Part shown: positions 1 to 11,691 of the stretch, in pieces
Layout: each line of letters begins with the position of its first letter
Position numbering within the stretch: position 1 is the stretch's first letter
From: Galerina marginata
Taxonomy: Eukaryota > Basidiomycota > Agaricomycetes > Agaricales > Galerinaceae
Assembly (NCBI GenBank): GCA_023014335.1
Contig: JAECYW010000004.1
Span: 3,100,001 to 3,164,000 of the forward strand
Reading direction: 5' to 3'
DNA length: 64,000 nucleotides
Notes under the pieces: generated by a model
Database searches by the model: none
What the model was told of the DNA's origin: nothing
Seen by the model: only the letters and a program-made list of their open reading frames with translations
Made by a program: the position numbers and the translations under genes

Positions 1-756
1 CAGTACATCCCAAGAGGATGTCTTTGGATGGTGTCAGGTTGGAGCACGCCGAACTAATCCACTTTCAGAGTCTGTTTTTACGAGTATTGACAGAGTGCTT
101 ACCACGAGAACTTCAATCAGAATGCCCAAGAAAGAGGCGCATGGAACCGCATGAAGCTATTTGGCGTTATGAGACGATTCATGGAAGTAACATCGATGCT
201 CGGCTCACCAGCGTCATCTGCGTCCGTGAAACGGTCGAACCTGACCTGAGGGCGAGAGAAATGGACAAATAAACCTGCCACATGAAGGCGGTAGCATAGA
301 AAGAACAACTAAGCTCCCATTAACTCCTTCATCCCTACAAGAACAGGAGGGAAATCCAACACCCACAAGATAGGCAGCGCGTATATTAGCATGGCTTGTG
401 TTAAGCAAACGCCAGTCATAGGCGGCCGGCCAGTTTGTTGCCCCACAAGAATTAAATTAGCGAGGCTGGTAATAAACCACGAAACAATGACCATTATCCA
501 TGTCGAAGCCCTCTTGATTTGGGACGAACGCCAGGCAGTCAACAAAATGGCGCCAAGGGAGACCAGTCCTATGGCATAGATAATGTCGAATGCAACGATG
601 AAGGGGACATTCGGAGGTGGTACATTATTGTCCACAGAGGGAGTACCTGAAGATTCCCTTTAAACCCTACAAAGTTTGTGAGAGAGATAAACACTCACCC
701 GCTTCCCGCAGTCCAATGGACCTACTGCTCCACTCGGCCCATAAAGGATTTACCAT
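1..756 (-). CDS. Seven-transmembrane GPCR-like protein, 3' end outside window
   Basis: Partial multi-exon gene running off the left edge. The main exon (635 down to about 385) encodes two hydrophobic segments followed by an 'IKRASTW' loop, a third helix and the motif 'GQQTGRPP', then 'CLTQAMLIYALPI'. Joining the next exons gives 'AFMWQVYLSISLALR', then 'LHAVPCASFLGILIEVLV', then 'FGVLQPDTIQRHPLGMYC' at the edge. The same order occurs in the paralog at 2704-4063, which supports the splicing. The triplet at 635 is GTG, so the start probably lies in an upstream exon: an ATG at 756 joins in frame through a gtgagt...cttcag intron. The family is a basidiomycete-expanded group of GPCR-like receptors; ligand and function are unknown. 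The gene is fairly sure; the exact start is not. Confidence 0.65.
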
Positions 757-2703
757 CCTCACTAAGCTTGCCGCACAGCAACCTCCAGGGTTATCGTACC
801 AGGCGAGGAGAGAACGAAAAGGAGAAGGATAGGAAGGGAGAGGACGGAATCAAGAACTGTGGCCGCGCACTCGGTAACAAAAGAAATGATGGTATAGGCA
901 TTCCTGGGAGTATGTCTATCAATCATTTCCCGTCTACGGGATGTTCGACACGGTCCTGTCAGTACCACAGGAAGTGCCAGGGAATGACGGTGTTACATTC
1001 GCCTGATGATTCTCACAACAAAGTTCAGTCAAGCTAAAATGGGTGTGGCAGTCGCGATAGAGCTTGAACCTGGATTGGACAGAGTGATAGCATTGCTCGA
1101 AGACTTCGAGATCGCAGACACGAAACTAGAAGAACTAGGACACAGAAGTTTCGAAGTTACACCCAAAGAGTCAAGGGTATCACTGTCAGTGGCAGAGAAA
1201 CCGACAGTACAAATGACAAATGATCATGATGGTCGTTATTTCGGATCAATAGCCCCATCGGACTGCTAGATTAGATTAGATCGAATGCGTAGATTGGTAT
1301 CATTCAAGCGCTCAAGGGACATTAAAACAGCCAAAAGGACTCGGAACGTTCTCGTTACGCCGGCGGGTCTACGTTAGGCGGTATAGGGTGGATGAGACTT
1401 GAAGCTAGAAAGCCTTCGGCTGGTCGTCTCAAAAAGTAAATTGTCGATGTGTTTTTATTGCGTCGTCAATGAGCATCATCCGAGTCTCAGTCATGATAAA
1501 GTTTCACATTTGCAGGGAACCAACTTATCACTCATCACGCTAATTTACACAACGAACTCCAACGAACTCTGCAGTGGCATGTACAACACGGCAAACCCTC
1601 CGAAGCAATTTGTTCGAACATCAAAGACTAAAGTCAAACACCATTACCTGTTGTCCCTCAGGCCTCAACGTTCAACCATGGAAGGCCTCCAATACGTTCG
1701 ATCATTGCCCGAAAGTCGAGGTTCCGGCTCCAGGAAAATTGTAGGATAAGGCGATCTTCGATTCTACATATCGTGAGGAGAAGAAGATCGAGTAGCGACT
1801 AAGGTTGTACACCATTCGTCTCAGAATCGTCTGTATCAATCTGCCTTCGTTTTTAAAACAAGTGCCGTCTTCTCAAATATAAATTTGAGAAAAGATCGTG
1901 GATAGTCAATTTGTGATATGGCGCCGGAGTACCGAAACCGTTGGAATGCAGCACGTCAATCGAGCTGAGCCGCCTGATTGCCAGTATTACAAGGTGGCGG
2001 AAGCGGCTAAAGTGGGGGTTAGTAGTAGGTCTTTTAAGGGGTTCCACAGGGAGAAGGACAACTGCGATTCAAGACGAGAAGAAATGTTTGTCCATTTCGT
2101 GGCCGCAAATCAGAGCCCGAAGGAAAACGAGCTGACGCAATGGAAGTCCTGAAAAACGGGCGACTCGTCGTTGAACGTTGAGGTCCGACAACAGCATCTG
2201 GTACTTGACGCTCCAAACATAGTTAGCTATGGGTGGGTCTGTGTCCAAGAGACGCCTGATTCCAGAATGTTTCTCCAGAGAGTCAGAGACACAAATTCCA
2301 CACAATGTTGACTTGATGTTGACTTCGAAGAGATGTGTTTCCGATAGATAGCTAGGTAGACCTGAGATGTGAGCGAGCAGGCGTGCAAAACAGTTTTATC
2401 CTTCTCTTGGGAGACGCATCCTATCACGATTTCGATAATGTCGAACGATAACCCGAACGTTAACTGGGAGAAAGCAAAGAAACGGCGTGGGAATTGTCCA
2501 CGACGATTGGTGGCCAAAGTCTTCGCCGTCTCTTGGTCTCAACCAAATCATCAGCTTCTGTTCATCATCCACCAGCGCCTACTCTGCCGATTTACGCAGG
2601 CGAGAATCGATCTCTTCATAAGTTAAGTTATACACGGAAAATGTTACAATGATAAGATGTACCCCTTTCCAGTTACAATTCCCCGACGGCTACTATCAAG
2701 TTG
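757..2703. other. Intergenic region with no supported gene
   Basis: About 1.9 kb between the two GPCR-like genes. Short open frames occur (for example 1006-1269 and 1399-1749 on the plus strand), but none has a recognisable domain, a convincing splice pattern or a codon pattern like its neighbours. A short ATTAG duplication lies near 1268-1281. It presumably holds the promoter of the left gene and the 3' flank of the right one. Confidence 0.5.
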
Positions 2704-4063
2704 TCAGATCTTCTGGCCCTTCCAGAACATAAAGGCACGTAAAAGATCCTAGTTATACTAAGAATGAAGGAAACTGACATTCGGGTTCGAATAGACCCAC
2801 CTTCTGGCTTCCGAAAATCAAGATGGCACAACAGGGAACTAGATTGATACAGGATGAGCATCGCCCGCCAACAGAACATTTTTGAACCGGCCACATACGA
2901 ATAGCAACCGCAATTTCCAGTTTCGCAATGTCGATATTGTGTGACGGGAGGTATTGCAACAATGAAATCCTAATTAATACAGATCTTGTCAGGGCAGAAG
3001 GCAGTAAACACATTAGCGATGAGAACGCACGCTAATGCTATCATAGGACAGAAGCTAAACACGGCAACGCGCGCGATAACATCTATCGAAAGAAATTCAT
3101 TATTTGCGACAGCGTTTGTCCTTCCGGAAGATTTCCATAGGCGACGAAGGGTAATTGCGGTTAGTACTGTCATTGTTGGCATAAGACTTTTGCGATGCTC
3201 ATCAGGAGATCTGAGAGACACCACCCACTTTCGACTATGATTATCGTCAGCATTGCTAAGATGGTAAGGCCAGCCGTGATCATGGACCTAGTCACAAAGA
3301 GGAAAGTGTGAGTTTTGTTCGGAATAAATTGAAGGGAACTGAACCTCACGCCAGGGATCCAGAGAGGTTGCAGTAAACACCTGATGATGTTCTTTGGACT
3401 TGAGCTGGGTTCAGCAGCCCAATCTGAGAGCAAAATTAGATTTTTTTCTCAAGGAAATGTTGCCTGGCTTGACCTACAATCATAACTTCAAACAAAACAC
3501 AGAAAAATGAGACAACTGGTACAAGGTGGAGCTAATTGTTAATAAATTGCAAAAGGTCAGGCTGGAAAAACATCACAGATCAGATATGAATTTACATACA
3601 AATCTCATTTGAACTTGGGATATCTTTGAGTTCCATCTGAGAGAAAGAATCATTGACAGATAAACCTGCAGCATAAATGCAACTGCAGCAAATGAGCATC
3701 TGAATAAAATAAAATAAAATAAATTATGAGCGCCTAAATTCAAAAAGCAGGTGTAAAATTGTACAAAACAGGTGTGGCATATATTAACATGGCCTGCATC
3801 AAGCAAATGCCTGCATTCGGAGGCCTGCCTGTCTGTTGGCCAAGCAATATCAAGTTTGACAAGCTGGTGATCACCCATGAGCCAATGACCATGTACCATG
3901 TTGAGGCACGCTTGATATGGCGGGAATATAGCGCAACAGACAGAATCGGAAGGAGGAAAACCACTCCTGCACCAAAAAGGACATCAAATATAATAATGTC
4001 GTGAACATTTGGTGGTGTAGCCTTGTCACTGGGTGTTTGGGAGACTGGCACTGACGTGGACAT
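2704..4063 (-). CDS. Seven-transmembrane GPCR-like protein (complete)
   Basis: Complete multi-exon gene. Exon 1 (4063-3765) starts at ATG and reads through 'TPPNVHDIIIFDVLFG', 'HIKRASTWYMVIGSW', 'GQQTGRPP' and 'CLMQAMLIYATPVL'. Exon 2 (3699-3600) gives 'CSFAAVAFMLQVYLSM'. Later exons give 'LHLVPVVSFFCVLFEVMI', 'IGLLNPAQVQRTSSG', 'MITAGLTILAMLTIIIVES', 'LRRLWKSSGR', 'VIARVAVFSFCPMIALACVL' and 'CCAILIFGSQK'. The last exon reads 'DLLRAFMFWKGQKI' and stops at 2704. This matches the seven-helix GPCR-like proteins abundant in mushrooms. Exons 1 and 2 add to 399 nt and keep frame. It is a tandem paralog of the gene at the left edge on the same strand. Coupling to G proteins is not shown by the sequence. 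Confidence 0.75.
3703..3724. repeat. AATAA-type microsatellite at an intron 3' end
   Basis: About four tandem AATAA units. Read on the minus strand this is TTTTA repeated just before the 3' splice site at about 3700, so the microsatellite serves as the T-rich tract of intron 1 of the GPCR-like gene. Confidence 0.75.
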
Positions 4064-6281
4064 TCAGATTTCAAGTTGTAACTTGTGCAGGGATACACGC
4101 ACCATCTTCTCTTAAGATGATCATCTCAAAGTTGCCCTGCTTCACTGCAAAGTGAAATAATCACCCTCCTTTATAGAAACAATGAGCTCAGCTCAAGGCA
4201 ACAGCACCAGGCAAGAACACAGAGGAAGAGAGAAGGGGGTTGTGGCAGTGTGGTTACTGGTAACACCGAGCAATTTCAGTGCAAATTGGTACCCACATTG
4301 ATCCCTCGGAACCCCTCAGAACATTTTGATTGCATTAATAGAAAAAACAGTGATCCAGAAGCCAGGAACAAAGAGTGATCTCCAATACTCCTCTGATGAT
4401 TTTTCTTCGATTATAATGTTGATTACTATTTTAATTAAGAAGGGTTACAAGTTCCTACAGGAAGACTGAAGTACTGAGATACTCGCAAATCCATAAGGCA
4501 ATATATTCAGTCCATTTAGAATAACCTGCAGATGATTTTCAAAATCTGAAGACAAGAAAAAGGAGCTGGGAATATTCCCGGTCTTTACATGTGGCCGAGA
4601 ACAATAGAAGCGAACAGAAGCAGCTCAACCTCAGTCACGAACACAAATGGTTGCTACACGGTGCATCCAAGGTTTTCCGGAGCTATTTAAACACATTTTA
4701 GGGTGCCAAAACTGTCCGAGTCAACGAGCGCTGAGCAGTCAAGTAAAATGTACTGACCAAGAACTAATGTGATGTTGCTCTTACGACCACTGGTGCTCAG
4801 AATTCGAGGAACATCTTAGGTCATTATTGATTTAGAATCATCTATATTGGTTGATAGAATCAAAGGAATCACCAATAATAGGCATCAGATCAGGGAGAAT
4901 ATGTTAACCGACTCAACTCGCATCATGATGAGGCAGACAGATGATATGTCATACCAGGCGTCAACTCGACCGTCGCCGTCTCGACGACGAGCGCGGCCTG
5001 GACCGGGTAGAGAATGTACGATGTAGTTATGGATATGAGCGTTGTCCAAGACTAAGACCTCGCTCCAGCTGGTGGAGGTACCAGTGCTAGGCTTCGTCCA
5101 TCATAAGGTTTCCATGTCACTTGGGCCGACAATTAGGCGCCAGATCTGATTATGCATCTCCAGGATCCCATCGCTGGAACACAAAATGTTGGGAAATTCA
5201 ATTCAATGGGCCAAGCAGGTGGGCACTACGAAATACGGCTGAGGAGGGGGTACGCCGTTGAGATGCTTTTGCAACAGATAGAACCGGCAGAGAAGAACAG
5301 TCGTCCCCGAACAGTGGGTCGCTCAAGTGACAAGACTGACCGTGTCGGGAAAGAGTACTGAGCTACTGTCGAAATTGGTGAACATGAAGCTTGGATATAT
5401 CGTCTTAGCCCAGTCATTAGGATCAGAAGGCATGATCATGATTGATATAGCAGTGGGTGATTGATGAGTTTAGGTCTCACAAAGCCTAGCTAGAGATGGA
5501 CTGGTCGCCATAAGGTCTTCCACCACGGTAGATAACTGCTTTAAGGCTGCATTATGCGGCGAGTAGCTGAAGCACGAAATGCTGTCGACTCTTGACAAGT
5601 CAACGGCCATGATGATGGAGGTGAGAGCGTGTTCGTCACTGTCAGTCTGTCACGCGTCGCTCTCGTCACTGTCAACCGGACCCAGCATTGCCGCTACATT
5701 TCTTTTCGACAACTTCAAGGGAAAATTGATTTCGAACCTACACCTTCGAATTCGTATCCTATGGACGCTCTTATGGTGCTCGACTCCCTACGATTGCAGA
5801 TCACCAAAGCTTTTACCCTGGATGGAATGTGGAATTCTTCACTCTGAAGTGCCGTTTCTGTTTGGTTTCTGTAAACCACTTTTTCATGACGACGGTTCGC
5901 TAGCCTCCTCAGTGTGTTGGTCTCCTCCATCTCAATCTGGTTCTTTCCTCTGCCTTCAGATCCTCTTGTCCTCAGATTTGCCTTCTGTCTGCTTGCGTCG
6001 GTGACTCTCTGTCGTCCAACTCGCACTGTTCGCGCCTTCCTGACTCTCCCCTTACTGTCACAAACCTACACCCTGTAGTCTTCCCAGCAATGCCGACGCG
6101 TCAATTCGAGGAAAGGCGTAAAAGAATATGCTTCAAGACTGAGTAGTAATATTACATGGAAAGGTCAGTCGGAGTGCCAACTTTCTATGTTGGTCGTTCA
6201 CCACAGTACTTCCCCTCGGTCCGCCTTGACCTATATGAAAGCAAATGCACGTTAGCAGGAAGGGCGGATCTACCAACAAAC
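4064..6281. other. Intergenic region with no supported gene
   Basis: About 2.2 kb upstream of the GPCR-like gene and downstream of the small gene ending at 6282. The longest open frame (5579-6004, plus) has low-information Ser/Leu-rich content and no recognisable domain, and its antisense is equally open. I see no repeat, tRNA or transposon ends here. Confidence 0.5.
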
Positions 6282-7019
6282 TCATAGTACCGCTTCTTCA
6301 CTTGGAGTCATTATCTCCCACATCAATGCTTTAAGAATTGCGTTAGCCTGAATCTCTGCCACTCTGCCTTTCGATAAAATCACCTCCTCTTTTCCCTGAG
6401 CTCCCGAGAGCGGGCCTGAAACCTCATCACGAGTATAGAACGCAGTGGTTGAAGAGGAACCGTCGCCATCTTCGGTGCGTCGAGCGCGCATATGTTCTAC
6501 GGTTGTAGCTTGCATTTCGTCTTTAGTCCCTTCAGATTTATCGGCCTGTAAACAGCATCCAAACGTTAGGTTTTCTGGGAAAATGAACTACAAGTGCAAA
6601 CCTTGACGAATGCCTCAGAAGCACTGGCAAGTGATTCATTCCATCCTGGGGCATGCTCATGAGGTGCGGAAGTTTTGTCGTTTACATTTCGGGAAAGGAC
6701 TCGATTTTTCTCTTTCTCGAGGACCTGTATTTTCGTCGTTAATCCTAGATGGAATGTAGAGGCGACGGGTTACCACGTACTTCCGGGTCATTGTCATGCA
6801 TAGTACTGATGCAAATCCTATATCAGCTTGTTCTTCTGGAGGACTAGAGTGGAATGAACCTCGAGTAAAGCCTGATTTGCCGTTAGGGAAACCAGCTCTT
6901 AACCAAGGCACTTAGCAGAACAATACTAACCTGGTGCTATTGTACCTGGCAGTGGCCGTCACCGCCGTCCTGACGGCCGACTGTCGAACGAAAGAGCGTG
7001 AAGTAACGAGCGCGAGCAT
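6282..7019 (-). CDS. Small protein with mitochondrial-type presequence (hidden, four exons)
   Basis: Found only by joining exons. Exon 1 (7019-6946) begins at ATG and encodes an Arg/Ala/Thr-rich, acid-free leader typical of mitochondrial targeting ('MLALVTSRSFVRQSAVRTAV'). A short intron leads to an exon containing 'GFTRGSFHSSPPEEQA', again like a presequence cleavage region. A further exon (6724-6602) reads 'EKNRVLS', then 'APGWNESLASASEAFVK'. The last exon (6545-6282) reads 'ADKSEGTKDEMQATTVEH', then 'FYTRDEVSGPLSGAQGKEE'. Total is about 175 residues. The 'APGWNE-LASASEA-VKA' pattern resembles a conserved small protein of fungi that I recall only as uncharacterised. The exon 2 boundary (donor near 6800, or another) and the C-terminus after 'GKEE', where a further intron is possible, are uncertain. 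Confidence 0.55.
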
Positions 7020-9933
7020 AATGGTATGTTGGTGAGAGATAGAACCGTTCGTTGTCTCTCAAATACATTATGGGTGTGACGTCATTACCAGAACGAGCTC
7101 ATAGTTCCCACGCCAGTTGTACACCTTTGACGCACTATTGACGCACCGACGTTTACGATAAGACTACATGGGCCTTACAATTCATCAGAGCTCTGGGGGT
7201 TGAGATAAAAGACGTTTTATCCACCAATGAATAATTTCTAATAAGTGAAGTGTGACATTCGGATGAATTTGAACTTTACCTTGACTTTACCAATTTAATC
7301 AAGTTTGCGACTCGGAGTTGCCAAAGCATTGGAGATTGTATGGCAAATATCTTTCAAGGGGCCGAGCGGATATTTCGTACCTTGCAATGGTATCCCATAT
7401 GAGCCACCGCCGATCATAGTGGCGCGAGTTACTTAATTTGGAATATGTATATATTGGTCAGAACAAGCTGTTCAACTGTGCCGCGGGGATCGAATAGCTA
7501 ACAAGCAACTTAGAACAGATCGTTGATACGATAAAGCAGATAGAACGTGGATCCCCATTAGTTAACGGTAAGAACAATTTTCGACCAAGCACCTTGTCAA
7601 CGTGCCATTTTATACGAAACTTCAACGTTTTGATCCAGAATCTCACTTTAAGCTGTATAAATCCGGGATTTACTTACACCTAATAAGCATTGGTAGCAGA
7701 ATAAATTGCATCGAAGGTACATTTAACGCAAGATCGGCGATCAAAAGACTACTCCCAAATGCGATCGCTTGACAATGAATACAGTAATCTATTCCCAATG
7801 AGCACCTAGCAGGAGATTCAAGGTCGATTGACAGACTATATCATATTCACGAGTTTGGCCCTCGGTGTCCTTCTAGTATTATGCAGAGACTTGGTGACTT
7901 TGCGAGTAAATTGCGACCACCAAGCTTATACCACTAACTTATAAGCCGCGAATCTTCTGAATTGCGGGAGACTAATCAAAATTAAGCTATTTACATAGAT
8001 TTATATACTTAGGGAGTCACGACTACTCGAGTATGCACCCAGAAATCGGGCCATGCGGATATCTACTATTGGAGAGAGAAGCTGCGAGTTCGGAGCGGTA
8101 TATAGCCGGGATAACGAGTCTTGATGAGCGTCTTCTGAGACTCGTAGCTGGAGAGAGCGCTGCCGATAAGTAAGCGCGGCTATATAATCACTACCCGTAC
8201 TACCATTCTAAGTACGAGTAGAGAAACGGAGGGACCATGTGGGGTAGGTCCTCGAAGTTGGCGTAAGAAGCGGTGTCTGTGCCAAAAGAACTACCCCGCA
8301 TTGTGGCTGTCACTGAAACTGTCCACCGGTGCATAGAAATTCCTTCTGGACCATCTGCTTGCTTGAGAAGTTTCTGGTAGGGCATTTTGAATCAGCCCGT
8401 GTCGGGGTTTCGAAGTCAGCGCGCAGTGTCGAAGCACTAGGCGACTGGGAAACCCCATTTCGAGACTATCACAACCAGATTAAGTTCAAGGTCGTTGATT
8501 GAAAGACTCGGGTATGCGGTAATTTGAATGCATCAGACCGAAGGAAAGTCATCCTCGGTTTGCCACTTTAAACGAAGTCTGCCACAGATATGGGTTATGT
8601 TGGGTATGAGGGTCAAATTCGGAAGCTCACCAAATTTTACCTGTGTGTGTGAATCAGATGTCCAATCCTCCGATGTACCGTATTTCCTCCATATCGATCC
8701 TGACATCTAGGAGGGACTCCTGATAAGATATTCACTTGTTAAATTTAGCGTGACTAGCAGGCCCGTCATGACCTGTGTCATATATTGTATATCTGGTAAA
8801 GCCTGAGGCACCAGGTTGGCAAAAATTCAATGAGTAGACCTTTACAGCTTAAGCTCTTAAGATCTAAAGGCCTAGAGTGAAGAGACTCCAAAAGTCTGTT
8901 TCCACGAAAATAACATAGCACTTACCTCTTAATTCGGTACCCGCGAATCGATCCCACCGTTAAATCCATCACGGACTCTCACGGCGTTAAATTAATGTCG
9001 GCAACTACAAACTGGGAAGCAACTTCTTGAGCAAAGAAGTTCTATGTTGTTGTTTGTCTCCGGCGAGATCAATGCGCGGATTGTTGGCGTCTAAAATTGA
9101 CACTTTAAGTGGCAGTGCGTGGACGAAATCGCTTGGATCGGGTGGCAGCCAAGCAAGGACAAATATGCACATATGCACCGTCTTGTCAACCTGTTTAGCG
9201 TTGGACCGTTGGTTAAGCTATTCAATGCCCATCTAGTGTGGAATCGCCGAGCTTTACCCACTCTTCACCTCTATTTCTGTGCGTTATTCGGCAAAGGGCA
9301 ACTGTCAGTCTGTCGGTCATTTCTGAGACCGACTCTCACCTTCCAACTTCAAAACATTTGTCGTACTTCGGACTTGGTCCTTGGTTTTGATCAATGAACA
9401 TGCGTCGATTCTCAAGCTACAAGACCCTGCTGGTTCTGGGCTTGTGTTAATCATTTATGACTACCGCTGGTGTACACTCCTGCTTGGTCGATTGCTGTTG
9501 GGGGAATCAGCCAACTTCCCGACCTTCTCCGCCGTCATTTTACATTGTGGAAGGGAGGCTTCTTTGCGATCCTTCTAGCTTGTAATCATCCACGATAGCA
9601 CTGGAGCCAGTAGAGGTTTCAATTTCTATTTTTTGCTCCTCGGTGTGCCTACCCGGCATGATAATTGCGCCTGTCTCCACTTTCGGAATATTCGTGTCAA
9701 TCAATTATTGAAATGCTTGATAGAAGTCCGCGGTGCCTGTACGTACAACTTTATCTCGGGATGGTCTCTTGCCTGAGGTTATGTTTCGTTGGTTCCTTGT
9801 GCTTCCGATGGAACTCACCCCTTCATCCCGTTTCTTACTAATTCTCGAGATCTTACCCAAGATTTGTGGAGCGCTTCAATCCGGTTACAGATTTCCTCCG
9901 ATTTCGGCATGCCGCCACGGGCAGAATTTCGTG
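7020..9933. other. Gene-poor region
   Basis: About 2.9 kb without a supported gene. Frames are short and broken, and none shows known motifs or plausible splice chains on either strand. The right end is the promoter region of the first CVNH gene. I see no terminal repeats that would indicate a transposon. Confidence 0.5.
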
Positions 9934-9939
9934 TATAAA
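9934..9939 (+). promoter_or_regulatory. TATA box of first CVNH gene
   Basis: TATAAA in the context 'gtgtataaa', about 140 nt upstream of the leader intron and 198 nt before the ATG. The same 'gtgtataaa' stands upstream of the second copy at 12958-12963, which supports a functional core promoter. Confidence 0.6.
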
Positions 9940-10071
9940 GTCTGAGGGACACCTCACTCTCTTCCAAGCTACCTTGTCGTCCTGGATCTACAGTCCTCAT
10001 ACAGCCTCTTCCAGTCGCGTTTCAGAGACACCTCTCCAACACCCTCAACCACTTCAACCTCCAAAAAGCAG

Positions 10072-10127
10072 TGAGTAGTTTTTATTACAATTAGCAGATG
10101 AGTTGAACTGATTTATGATGTCTCCAG
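10072..10127 (+). other. Intron in the 5' leader of first CVNH gene
   Basis: A gtgagt donor and a tctccag acceptor enclose 56 nt ending four bases before the ATG at 10132. The paralog has an intron at the same place (13076-13134). Confidence 0.65.
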
Positions 10128-10131
10128 CACA

Positions 10132-11691
10132 ATGCTCTTCTCAGAGTCTACCGACAAAATCACCATCACCAAGGGAGTTCTCTCCGGGCAATGCAAAAAG
10201 GCGGATAACAAAACATCCGTCCACTCTTCCATCTCTCTCAACGACTACATCGGTAACACCGATGGCAAGCTTACCTGGGGTGGCCGAGGCTTCAGTCATA
10301 CCGCTGAAGACATTAGCGTCGCCCACGGTATCTTAACAGCCAAGCTCAAGAACCAAGCCGGCAAGGTGGTCGAGAGCAAGCTCGATCTCAACCAACATAT
10401 TCAGAACACCGACGGTGTTTTGGGAGTTATTCCCGCAGCGGATGCGTAAGTGTTTTCACGATCGGACCTCCTAACTTCCCATTAAGATAATCTCTACTTT
10501 TAGTAAAAAGATCGACATTGCCAAGGCTTCAGCCCCTGAATTGGTTAGAGGAATCTCTTCGGCTAGCGCCTTTTCAGAAGCCAGCGCCGCTAGTGCCGTC
10601 AGCGCCTCCAGCTTGTTTTCAACTTCTTCCTCTATATCATCGTCCACTTCCGTTGCTACCTCTGTGTCAAAGTCAGTCACCAAAGCTTCTTCTGGGTACC
10701 AGTCGCATTTCTCGTCATCGCACTTCAAAAGGTGGGTTTTATTAAAACTCCAACAAACCAGTCCCTCTAATCAACGCTTTGTTCCAGTCAAAGCAAGCTC
10801 CTCTTAATTGAGGAGACCTGCTCGAAGTTTGAACTGAAAGGTACACTCCTCCATGCCGAATGCCACCGCCTCGACGGCTCTATCGTCCATGCCAGCATCG
10901 ATCTCAATGAACTCATCGGATTCGTCGATGGCCGTCTTGAATGGGACCTCAAGGGGTTCAGCAAACACTGCTTCGAATATGCACTCGATGGATTTTTCCT
11001 GGTTGTTAAGTACCGTCACCACGAGGGCGAACACTACCATATTGCTCGTCTCGACCTCCGCACTCGCCTTCGCAATTCGGATGGTATCATCATCTGCGTA
11101 GAGCTCAACAAGAAGCTCTCTACCATGCTCAGTGAAGTTCCCTGGATGAAGTTCAAGGTCATCGCAGAACCCGATCTCAGCGTCTTCGCCAAGCATCCCG
11201 TTATGCAAGAGACCTTGGTCCGCATCGCAGAGACGGCTGTCGAACACGTCACGACGGAGATGCACAAGAAACTCACCATCGCAATGGAGGAGGCCATCAC
11301 TGCTGTTACTGCCACTGCGATGAGCCATGTCTCCTCACAACTGGAGTTGTTGGTCCAGGATGCAGTGTCATTCGGCGGCAGTGCCCACGGCTCGATTACA
11401 GCTGCCGATTCTCTACGCCTTCACCACGGCGCTTATGGCGGGTATGCCAACGGTGGTGCTTACGGTCATGCTACTGGCAATGGCGCTGGTTATGAGTACG
11501 CCTACGGTCACTCCAACGGCCACGGCCACCACGCCAATGGTACCCATGTGTCTGGACATGTGTCCGGACATAGCTCTGGGCATGCCTCAAGTCATTCATC
11601 TGGCCATGTTGAAGCGCATGAACACCACGTCCTGCGGGATAGCCACAGCTACGCAGAAATGGCGAAGCATGCCCAGGTCGCTCATACCTGA
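10132..11691 (+). CDS. Two-domain CVNH protein with Gly/His-rich tail, copy A
   Basis: Three exons (10132-10445, 10504-10731, 10788-11691) encode 481 residues. Residues about 5-100 form a CVNH (cyanovirin-N homology) domain: 'ITITKGVLSGQCKKADNKTS', 'SISLNDYIGNTDGKLTWGG', 'LDLNQHIQNTDGVL'. Exon 2 encodes a Ser/Ala-rich linker ending 'SSSHFKR'. Exon 3 begins with a second CVNH-like domain with three cysteines ('TCSKFELKGTLLHAECHRLDG', shown in part; 'SIDLNELIGFVDGRLEWDLKG'; 'ARLDLRTRLRNSDG'). It continues through a helical segment ('EVPWMKFKVIAEPDLSVF') to a tail rich in Gly, His, Tyr and Ser. CVNH folds bind high-mannose glycans in known members; here that is inference. No signal peptide is visible. 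It is a tandem duplicate of 13139-14698. Confidence 0.88.

Noticed and set aside
1006..1269. 87-codon plus-strand frame
   Set aside because: Some charged, helix-like content but no domain, no splice partners and no homolog I recognise.
2780..2800. tRNA B-box-like GGGTTCGAAT
   Set aside because: It lies in an intron of the GPCR-like gene, and no A box or cloverleaf could be formed around it.
1..4063. Ste3-type pheromone receptors
   Set aside because: The motifs (GQQTGRPP, IKRASTW) are of the GPCR-like family, and no pheromone precursor or homeodomain mating genes are nearby.
5579..6004. 141-codon plus-strand frame
   Set aside because: Low-information Ser/Leu composition, opposite strand equally open, no family match.
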